From JAWWPY01 sp964412845 (GTDB taxonomy: Bacteria; Actinomycetota; Actinomycetes; Streptosporangiales; Streptosporangiaceae): a stretch of 10,494 nt of DNA. Shown one piece after another: positions 5,866 through 10,494 of this stretch. The stretch lies in NCBI GenBank assembly GCA_964412845.1, contig CAYPQM010000198.1, forward strand, positions 1 through 10,494, given 5' to 3'. The position numbers and the translations under genes were made by a program. The notes beneath the pieces were generated by a model. The model saw only the letters and a program-made list of their open reading frames with translations. It did not search any database and was not told the DNA's origin. Within the stretch, counting starts at the first letter, position 1, and each line of letters starts with the position of its first letter.

Positions 5866-5918
5866 TCTGTCAGACCGTTTCGCAGCCATTCGGGCGATCT
5901 GTGGGGAAAGGTGCGGTT

Positions 5919-6860
5919 GTGGGCGCCGACGTGCCGGGTTTACCAGCGGATCTCTCACTCGGCGCCGCGATCAAGTTCCTGCGCCGCCGGGCCGGGATGG
6001 CCCAGCACGAACTCACCCGCAGGCTCGGGCTCAGCGCGCGCAGCAATCTGTCGGACTATGAGCGCGGGCGGCGCGTGCCACCGCCAGACATCATTCTCGC
6101 CTGTGAGGAGATCTTCGGACTGCGCGAGGGCGAGCTTCAGCGCCTGCGCAGCCGGACACTTGGCGACCGGGCCAGGGAGTCAGCACGCGGCTCCGCACCG
6201 GCCGGCGGCGGCGCGGTACTCGAGGACGGCACCGGGCAGACTCCCGGCCCGGAGCCGGCCCGCGGTGCTTCGCCAGCGTCACCCGAAGCTGATGGCGGCT
6301 CAGGGCCGCCGCAGCCATCCCCCGGCGGTGGACGGCGGCTCCGGCGCGGCGTGGTCGCCGCGCTGGTCACTGCGGTGCTGGCCGCGCTGGTCACGGCGGC
6401 CTCGGTCATGACGGCCTTTGCTGGTCACCCGTCCGCGGGGGGCAGGCACCCGGCCACCCCGACGCCCCAGCCGGCGCAGGGGACGCTCCATGACCTCACT
6501 CACCACGACGGTGATGATCCGGCCATCACCGGGTGCAGCCAGGACGTGGTGACGCTGGCGGAGGCGCCGGTCCGCCTCCCCGGAGGAGCGGTATTCGGCC
6601 GCCTCCTGCTCCGCCATTCCCGGAACTGCGAGATGAGCTGGGGCGCGGTCTGGGGGCCAAACCCGCACCTGTACCGCGTCTATATCATCGCGAGCCGGCC
6701 CAGGGACCACGCGACCGCGCCATCGAGCTGGGCGGGGAACACGCCGCCGGGCAGTTACGGGAACATGCTGTCGACCGTACCGGGGTGCGTGCGGGTGTCC
6801 GCCTATGTCCGGACCCCGGGGGGGACTGGGCCCGTCGCGTCCACCATGTGCGCCAAATAG
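5919..6860 (+). CDS. XRE helix-turn-helix protein with one TM and extracellular DUF2690
   Basis: 313-residue membrane-anchored regulator-like protein. Domains in order: XRE-type helix-turn-helix (about 14-70: LGAAIKFLRRR, then QHELTRRLGLSARSNLSDYE); an Ala/Gly/Pro-rich linker (about 80-143); one TM helix (about 145-168, preceded by RRLRR, so N-terminus in the cytoplasm); a Pro-rich spacer; and a DUF2690 domain (about 190-313, with DPAITGC, VVTLAEAPV, FGRLLLRHSRNCEMSWGAVW). The XRE-TM-DUF2690 architecture is common in streptomycete-like actinomycetes; its signal and targets are uncharacterised. The exported part has four cysteines (206, 237, 290, 311), enough for two disulfides. GTG 5919 is chosen over GTG 5901 because GGGGAAAGG lies 7 nt upstream of it. 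The next gene in the same direction also encodes a membrane protein of unknown function. Confidence 0.85.
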   Translation: MGADVPGLPADLSLGAAIKFLRRRAGMAQHELTRRLGLSARSNLSDYERGRRVPPPDIILACEEIFGLREGELQRLRSRTLGDRARESARGSAPAGGGAVLEDGTGQTPGPEPARGASPASPEADGGSGPPQPSPGGGRRLRRGVVAALVTAVLAALVTAASVMTAFAGHPSAGGRHPATPTPQPAQGTLHDLTHHDGDDPAITGCSQDVVTLAEAPVRLPGGAVFGRLLLRHSRNCEMSWGAVWGPNPHLYRVYIIASRPRDHATAPSSWAGNTPPGSYGNMLSTVPGCVRVSAYVRTPGGTGPVASTMCAK

Positions 6861-7055
6861 CTCCGAAGCAAGCTAGTAATAGGACTGGAAACTGTCCCAT
6901 ATAACGCCACAAGGTTCGCATATCATGCGTCCTGTTATCATTTTGCAACTCGGTGGCTGGTAACCTCTGCCTTGATCGGAAGCGTCTTATCTTGGCAAGC
7001 TCGTGGCAAAAGAAGGATGCAACCATTCAGCAGGTTTTTCCCAGGGGAGGATGCC
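6861..7055. other. Less GC-rich intergenic region before the DUF4282 gene
   Basis: 195 bp with noticeably more A/T than the surrounding genes. It contains GGAC-N8-GTCC just after the XRE gene (6882-6897) and a compact palindrome CGCAT-ATC-ATGCG (6917-6929). TANNNT candidates such as TATCTT (6988-6993) are present, without a good -35. The frame of the downstream gene stays open upstream to 6972 but shows no ribosome binding site there, so I treat this stretch as control region. Confidence 0.5.
7043..7050 (+). promoter_or_regulatory. Ribosome binding site that fixes the TTG start
   Basis: AGGGGAGG lies 5 nt before TTG 7056. It is the strongest Shine-Dalgarno in this part of the window and decides the start of the DUF4282 gene in favour of TTG 7056 over the longer in-frame start at 6972. 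Confidence 0.75.
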
Positions 7056-7541
7056 TTGACCGAGCAAGTATCCGGCCGTGACCAGCCGGACGAATCGCGG
7101 CCCGGCGCGCACGGGCAGTTCGGCCAGCCGGCTTACGGTGATGATCAGCCCACCTATGCCGCCAATCCGGCGCCGGGCGGGGTCGGCTACTCCGTGCCGC
7201 AGCAGCAGCGGCAGCAGCGGCATCAGGAGCAGAGCCCGGAATCGAAGGGGTTCCTCGCCGCGCTGTTCGACTTCGGGTTCACGTCGTTTGTCGCGCCCAA
7301 GGTCGTCAAGGTCCTGTACGCGCTGGTCATGATCATGACGGCACTCAGCGCACTCCTGTTTACGATCGTCATGCTCAAGGCGAACGTCGGGCTCGGCATC
7401 CTGACGCTGTTCATCGGGGCCCCGCTGTTCTTCCTGATCGTCATGGCGATCTACCGCATAACCCTGGAATTCTTCATCGTTTTCTTCCGGATCGCCGAAG
7501 ACATCCGGGTCCTCCGCCAGCGTGGCGACTTCCGCGGATAG
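7056..7541 (+). CDS. DUF4282 domain membrane protein
   Basis: 161 residues from a TTG start. The N-terminal ~63 residues are hydrophilic, low-complexity and Gly/Pro/Gln-rich (HGQFGQPAYGDDQPTY; a Gln/Arg run at 49-57). The DUF4282 domain follows from about residue 66 (FLAALFDFGFTSFVAPKVVK) with two TM helices at about 86-107 and 113-133, and it ends with the family's conserved E138FFIVFFRIAEDIRVL. The family is widespread in actinobacteria and has no known activity. The disordered Tyr/Gln/Pro-rich tail before a small membrane domain resembles other cell-envelope proteins, but no partner is evident here. It lies 195 bp behind the XRE-DUF2690 gene on the same strand; given the gap, separate transcription is likely. 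Confidence 0.85.
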   Translation: MTEQVSGRDQPDESRPGAHGQFGQPAYGDDQPTYAANPAPGGVGYSVPQQQRQQRHQEQSPESKGFLAALFDFGFTSFVAPKVVKVLYALVMIMTALSALLFTIVMLKANVGLGILTLFIGAPLFFLIVMAIYRITLEFFIVFFRIAEDIRVLRQRGDFRG

Positions 7542-7589
7542 GCCACGCCAGCTATTTAGGCACCCCAGCTATATCGATCACTCCAGCGA

Positions 7590-7931
7590 TCAGGAGCGAT
7601 TCGGCGGGGCCGCATCCGTCACCGGGACCGCCGGGTAGTACGAGCCGATGATGTCAGCGGCCGTCGGGACCGGGGGCGTGGCGACCCGGGCGGCTGAGTC
7701 CCGGCCGAACTCCTTGAACGCCGACAGCCCAGGCAGCGGGTTCGACCCGTCCGGCGTGTCGGCCGACGAAACGTGCACGAACGAGACCCCGTCGTCGAGG
7801 CGCACCACCTTGTACTCGATGTTGCCGGGCTGCTCGGCGCGCAGTTGCTCGAACACCGCCTCGATCAGGCGCACGTGCTCGGCGACGGCTTCGGGCCGTA
7901 CCTGGTAGCTGACAACCACGCTGCTGATCAC
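7590..7931 (-). CDS. Small ABM-like (dimeric alpha/beta barrel) protein
   Basis: 113 residues. The pattern ISSVVVSYQVRPEAVAEHVR, then LIEAVFEQLRAEQPGNIEYK, then FVHVSSAD (beta, long helix, beta) is that of the antibiotic-biosynthesis-monooxygenase fold. Members include quinone-forming monooxygenases but also many proteins of unknown activity. The C-terminal ~40 residues (SAFKEFGRDSAARVATPP onward) hold a second helix and an extended tail. The GTG start at 7931 overlaps the SDR stop (GTGA) and is preceded by AGGGGAG at 6-nt spacing, so it is translated from the SDR transcript. Pairing with an SDR under an HxlR regulator suggests oxidation/reduction of a quinone-like or other reactive substrate; this is inference. 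Confidence 0.65.
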   Translation of the reverse strand: MISSVVVSYQVRPEAVAEHVRLIEAVFEQLRAEQPGNIEYKVVRLDDGVSFVHVSSADTPDGSNPLPGLSAFKEFGRDSAARVATPPVPTAADIIGSYYPAVPVTDAAPPNRS

Positions 7932-8764
7932 GCGATACTCCCCTGGGGTTGTGCCTCACCTTTGGCTTCGAGCTTGAACGCGCGCCGGACGCCGCTCTCG
8001 AACGCACCGGGCGGGAGCACCCGCCGCAGGAGGGTGAACTGGGCCGCCTCTTTGGTGACCTTGTTACGGAGCGCGGGATGAGCGCTCCGCGCGATCGCCG
8101 CGACCTTGCTGGCCACGACCTCAGGCCCGGGCGCGTTGCGCTCGAAGACGGCCATGGCGGCGAACGCCCGCCCGCGCGGCCCGGCGTAGGCGTCCATCCC
8201 GGTCGCCTGCGGCCGCGCGTAGAACGGCGTCTTGATGTTCCCCGGCTCGACCATGGCGACCTGGATCCCGAACGGCCGCACCTCGTGCCGCAGGGTCTCC
8301 ATCAGGCCTTCGACGGCGAACTTGCTCGCGTTGTAGTGCCCCCAGTAGGGCACCGGCACCAGGCCCGCCAGTGAGCTCACGGTGATGATGTGCCCCCGGC
8401 GGCGCGCACGCATCCCCGGCAGCACGGCGGAACTCATCCGGACGACGCCGAAGTAGTTCGTCTCGAACTGCGCCTTCGCGTCGGCGATCGAGATCTCCTC
8501 GACCGCGCCCGCGCACAGGTAACCCGCGTTGTTCACCAGCAGGTCGATCCGTCCCGCGTCGCGCAGCACGGCCGTCATGGCGCCGTGGACGGACGAATCG
8601 TCGTTGACATCGACAGCGACGTGCTCGATCCCGGGGACGGGATCGGCCGGTGCCCTGCGGCATGCGCCGAACACGCGGTAACCAGCCACGGCGAGCCGGC
8701 GCGCGACCGCGTCGCCGATTCCCGACGAACTGCCCGTCACCACAGCCACTCGCTTCTCAGTCAC
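7928..8764 (-). CDS. Classical short-chain dehydrogenase/reductase (SDR)
   Basis: 278-residue NAD(P)-dependent oxidoreductase with the full classical SDR set: T10-G-S-S-S-G-I-G17 cofactor loop, D52-V (adenine pocket), N78-N-A-G81, and the catalytic tetrad N103, S131, Y144 and K148 (YNASK). R36-R37 directly after beta-strand 2 suggests NADPH rather than NADH. PG at 174-175 and the following NIKTPF form the usual substrate-loop entry. The start is GTG 8764, with only a weak G-rich ribosome binding site. It is the first gene of a two-gene operon with the ABM-like protein (4-bp overlap) and is divergent from hxlR across 71 bp of repeat-containing control DNA. Substrate unknown. Confidence 0.93.
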   Translation of the reverse strand: MTEKRVAVVTGSSSGIGDAVARRLAVAGYRVFGACRRAPADPVPGIEHVAVDVNDDSSVHGAMTAVLRDAGRIDLLVNNAGYLCAGAVEEISIADAKAQFETNYFGVVRMSSAVLPGMRARRRGHIITVSSLAGLVPVPYWGHYNASKFAVEGLMETLRHEVRPFGIQVAMVEPGNIKTPFYARPQATGMDAYAGPRGRAFAAMAVFERNAPGPEVVASKVAAIARSAHPALRNKVTKEAAQFTLLRRVLPPGAFESGVRRAFKLEAKGEAQPQGSIA

Positions 8765-8785
8765 AGCCAGCCCACCCGCCCAGTA

Positions 8786-8802
8786 AGTAGCATTTTGCTA
8801 CT
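8786..8802. promoter_or_regulatory. Probable HxlR operator
   Basis: AGTAGCA-TTT-TGCTACT is a perfect 7-bp inverted repeat with a 3-bp centre. Known HxlR/YodB-type sites are comparable short AGTA...TACT-type palindromes. It sits 22 bp before the SDR GTG and 34 bp before the hxlR ATG, so one bound dimer could affect both directions. The second AGTAGCA copy at 8822-8828 has only a partial inverted partner. Confidence 0.7.
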
Positions 8803-8823
8803 GATGACCGTAGCAGCAGTAAG

Positions 8824-8829
8824 TAGCAT
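8824..8829 (+). promoter_or_regulatory. Candidate leaderless -10 for hxlR
   Basis: TAGCAT (TANNNT) ends 6 nt before ATG 8836 and there is no Shine-Dalgarno. The layout is identical to that seen ahead of the LigD-type polymerase. It is embedded in the second GTAGCA repeat, so regulator binding there would hide the -10 and give autorepression. Confidence 0.4.
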
Positions 8830-8835
8830 GATGCA

Positions 8836-9294
8836 ATGCAGAGAACGAACCTGGCCGCGCTGCCGTGCTCACTGGCCCGGACGCTGGAGATCGTCGGCGA
8901 GTGGTGGACGCTGCTCGTGCTCCGGGATGTCTGCTTCGGCTGGAACCGCTTCGATGAGATCCACGACCACCTCGGCATCGCCCGGAACATCCTCAAGGCG
9001 CGCCTGGACACCCTGCTTGACCAGGGCATGGTCGAGCGCCGCCGCTATCAGCAGCATCCGGACCGGTACGAGTACCTGCCCACCGGCAAAGCCATCGACT
9101 TCGTGCCGGCCCTGATGGCACTGGTCGCCTGGGGAGACCGCTGGACCGCCCCGGATGGGCCGCCGATCCTGTTCTCGCACCGCACCTGTGGCCACGACAC
9201 CGTCGCGACGGTCGTCTGCTCGGCCTGCTCGGCACCGCTGGCCCGCGAGGACGTGGACTTCCGTCCCGGCCCCGGACTGCCGGCCGGGCTCTAG
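8836..9294 (+). CDS. HxlR-family transcriptional regulator with C-terminal Cys motif
   Basis: 152-residue winged-helix regulator. The HxlR domain spans about residues 8-104: C11-SLARTLEIVGEWWTLLVLRD, then RFDEIHDHLGIARNILKARL, DTLLDQGMVERRRY (wing), and the closing helix with ALVAWGDRW. C11 is at the N-terminal position equivalent to the redox-sensing cysteine of YodB/HypR-type members, so electrophile or redox sensing is possible. After the domain there is an extension with C118-G-H120 and C128-x-x-C131, a likely zinc-binding knuckle; I recall similar tails in other actinobacterial HxlR proteins. It is divergent from the SDR-ABM operon, the probable target, and its likely operators lie between them. 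Confidence 0.93.
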   Translation: MQRTNLAALPCSLARTLEIVGEWWTLLVLRDVCFGWNRFDEIHDHLGIARNILKARLDTLLDQGMVERRRYQQHPDRYEYLPTGKAIDFVPALMALVAWGDRWTAPDGPPILFSHRTCGHDTVATVVCSACSAPLAREDVDFRPGPGLPAGL

Positions 9295-9409
9295 CCGAGG
9301 GCGAACTGCCGCCGCTCGTGCTGGTGTCCCTGGCCCACCACGCCGGCCTGCCCGGAAGGGCCGCAGCCCTCGGTGCGCTTATCGCGCGGCGTTATGACAA
9401 GGGCGGCGG
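9295..9409. other. Convergent gap with distant 8-bp inverted repeat
   Basis: CCGAGGGC directly after the hxlR stop (9295-9302) is exactly inverted at 9366-9373, 63 nt away. Inside lies GCCC-GGAA-GGGC (9350-9361), a small hairpin with a GNRA-type loop. The position between convergent genes suits a termination region, but neither structure is a classic terminator. Confidence 0.3.
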
Positions 9410-10494
9410 TCAGACGCCAGCGGGCAGCCCGGCCAGCGCGTTCTCGATCGCCTGGTCAGCGAGATCAAGGTCGGTGACCTCCCCGGCCTGATAGCTGGCG
9501 TAGGCGGGCAGGTCGAGCAGGCCGTGGCCGCACAGCGCGGTCAGGATGACCTTCTCCTCGCCGGTCTCCTTGCACCGCAGTGCTTCCTCGATGCACGCGG
9601 CCAGGGCATGCGTCGGCTCGGGTGCCGGCAAGATCCCTTCGGTTCTGGCAAAACGGAGGCCCGCCGCGAAGCACTCCGACTGTGGCTTGGCCACAGCCTC
9701 GAACAGGCCCAGTTCATACATGTGCGAGAGCAGCGGCGACATGCCGTGGTACCGCAGCCCGCCCGCGTGGATCGGGTCCGGGATGAACTCGTGGCCGAGG
9801 GTGTGCATCTTGAGCAGTGGGGTGAACCCGGCCGTGTCGCCGAAGTCGTAGGCGTACACGCCGCGGGTGAACGAGGGGCAGGCGGCCGGCTCGACCGCGC
9901 GGAGCACCGGGTTCATCCGGCCGGCCAGCTTCTCCCGCAGGAACGGGAAGACCAGCCCGGAGAAGTTGGACCCGCCGCCGGTGCAGCCGATGATCAGGTC
10001 AGGTGTGTCGCCGGCCTCGGCGAGCTGCTTGAGCGCCTCCTCGCCGATCACCGTCTGGTGCAGCAGCACGTGGTTGAGCACGCTGCCGAGCGCGTACCGG
10101 GAGGCCGGGTCGCCGCCGGCGACCTCGACCGCCTCACTGATGGCGATGCCCAGGCTGCCGGGGGAGTCCGGGTCGGCGGCGAGCACCGCACGGCCCGAGG
10201 AGGTCAGGTCGGACGGGCTCGGGTGGACCGTGGCCCCGTACGCCTCCATCAGCAGCTTGCGGTAGGGCTTCTGGTCGTAGGACGCGCGGACCTGCCACAC
10301 CTCGCACTGCAGGCCGAAGACCGAGCTCGCGAACGCCAGGGCGGTGCCCCACTGGCCGGCCCCCGTCTCGGTGGTCAGCCGGGTGACGCCCTCAGCGGCG
10401 TTGTAGTAGGCCTGCGGCACGGCGGTGTTGGGCTTGTGCGAGCCCGCGGGGCTGCCACCCTCGTACTTGTAGTAGATCCGGGCCGGCGTGCCAA
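9410..10494 (-). CDS. trpB2: TrpB2-type tryptophan synthase beta chain, N-terminus beyond right edge
   Basis: PLP-dependent enzyme of the TrpB2 branch; 361 complete codons are present and about 75-90 N-terminal residues are missing. At the right edge the frame reads TPARIYYKYEGGSPAGSHKPNT, containing the Schiff-base lysine (codon 10435-10433) in the SHKPNT motif; the glycine-rich phosphate loop GGGSN is at 9979-9965. The TrpB2-specific stretches ETGAGQWGTALA and YHGMSPLLSHMYELG are also clear. TrpB2 condenses indole with L-serine (or, in some lineages, O-phosphoserine) to tryptophan. It usually does not depend on TrpA as TrpB1 does and is thought to act in indole salvage. The GTG at 10420 that looks like a start is internal, because homology continues upstream of it. 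No trpA is visible. Confidence 0.92.
   Translation of the reverse strand, partial: GTPARIYYKYEGGSPAGSHKPNTAVPQAYYNAAEGVTRLTTETGAGQWGTALAFASSVFGLQCEVWQVRASYDQKPYRKLLMEAYGATVHPSPSDLTSSGRAVLAADPDSPGSLGIAISEAVEVAGGDPASRYALGSVLNHVLLHQTVIGEEALKQLAEAGDTPDLIIGCTGGGSNFSGLVFPFLREKLAGRMNPVLRAVEPAACPSFTRGVYAYDFGDTAGFTPLLKMHTLGHEFIPDPIHAGGLRYHGMSPLLSHMYELGLFEAVAKPQSECFAAGLRFARTEGILPAPEPTHALAACIEEALRCKETGEEKVILTALCGHGLLDLPAYASYQAGEVTDLDLADQAIENALAGLPAGV

Larger units (their letters stand above)
5558..5918. other. Intergenic region between the pirin operon and the XRE gene
   Basis: 361 bp without a confidently coding frame. It contains a 10-bp palindrome CCGGTACCGG (5606-5615), a possible 44-codon ORF (5656-5790), and a -10-like TATAGT (5860-5865). 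The region must hold the divergent promoters for the pirin operon and the XRE gene. For the pirin direction only a weak minus-strand TAGCCT (5576-5571) is visible, about 14 nt before ATG 5557. Confidence 0.6.
8781..8829. repeat. Direct repeats in the SDR/hxlR divergent promoter
   Basis: CAGTAAGTAGCAT occurs exactly at 8781-8793 and 8817-8829 (36-bp period). A further GTAGCA half-site is at 8810-8815, giving three same-direction GTAGCA copies in 42 bp. The arrangement looks like multiple binding sites for the adjacent HxlR regulator. Confidence 0.8.

Noticed and set aside
5901..5918. Earlier GTG start for the XRE-DUF2690 gene
   Set aside because: GTG 5901 lies upstream of the ribosome binding site GGGGAAAGG that correctly spaces GTG 5919; nothing suitable precedes 5901.
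6972..7055. Longer start for the DUF4282 protein
   Set aside because: TTG 6972 has no ribosome binding site and adds 28 residues without family similarity, while TTG 7056 has AGGGGAGG at 5 nt.
9294..9410. Plus-frame reading after hxlR that looks protein-like (ELPPLVLVSLAHHAGLPG)
   Set aside because: It has plausible residues and GC3 but no start, is out of frame with hxlR and runs antisense into trpB2. A decayed gene end or a frameshifted hxlR tail cannot be excluded, but the evidence is too thin.
1..10494. Mobile element, phage, CRISPR or defence island
   Set aside because: No transposase, integrase, terminal repeats, spacer array or known defence domain was found. Composition and codon use are even across the genes.

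Overview
The window looks like chromosomal DNA from a very GC-rich actinomycete (Actinomycetota). The evidence is strong G/C bias at third codon positions in every accepted gene, frequent GTG and TTG starts, TANNNT-type -10 elements directly ahead of start codons, and protein types typical of filamentous actinomycetes (XRE-TM-DUF2690, DUF4282, stand-alone LigD-type polymerase, TrpB2). I see no rRNA, tRNA, CRISPR array, transposase, phage gene or integration site. Both ends cut through genes.

Layout, left to right. (1) Positions 1-3757 are a minus-strand run. Read in transcription order it is a three-TM membrane protein with a proline-rich tail (3757-3167), a TetR regulator overlapping it by 4 bp (3170-2490), a stand-alone LigD-type primase-polymerase (2401-1061), and an unrecognised protein running off the left edge (1030-1). 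(2) Positions 3758-3945 are a divergent control region. It holds two TTGAAC-N2-GTTCAA palindromes around a good promoter for the membrane/TetR operon, and a separate 12-bp inverted repeat near the plus-strand phosphoesterase. (3) A YfcE/MJ0936-like metallophosphoesterase (3946-4437, +) converges on a pirin-family bicupin (5297-4515, -). The pirin overlaps a small unknown gene whose 5' end carries a 14-bp tandem duplication. (4) Positions 5558-5918 are mostly non-coding, with a possible 44-codon ORF and a promoter for the XRE-TM-DUF2690 protein (5919-6860, +). After a less GC-rich gap comes a DUF4282 membrane protein (7056-7541, +). (5) An SDR oxidoreductase and an ABM-like small protein (8764-7928 and 7931-7590, -, 4-bp overlap) diverge from an HxlR regulator (8836-9294, +). 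The 71-bp space between them contains direct and inverted GTAGCA repeats. (6) A TrpB2-type PLP enzyme enters from the right edge (10494-9410, -).

Two self-contained regulator/target modules stand out: TetR with its membrane protein, and HxlR with SDR-ABM. In each the likely operators can be read directly. Three gene pairs use 4-bp start/stop overlaps (TTGA, ATGA, GTGA), suggesting translational coupling. I found no convincing new defence or mobile system. The most interesting unexplained items are the conserved-looking TetR/3-TM module of unknown role, the start region of the small gene next to pirin, and the inverted repeat at 3852-3901.
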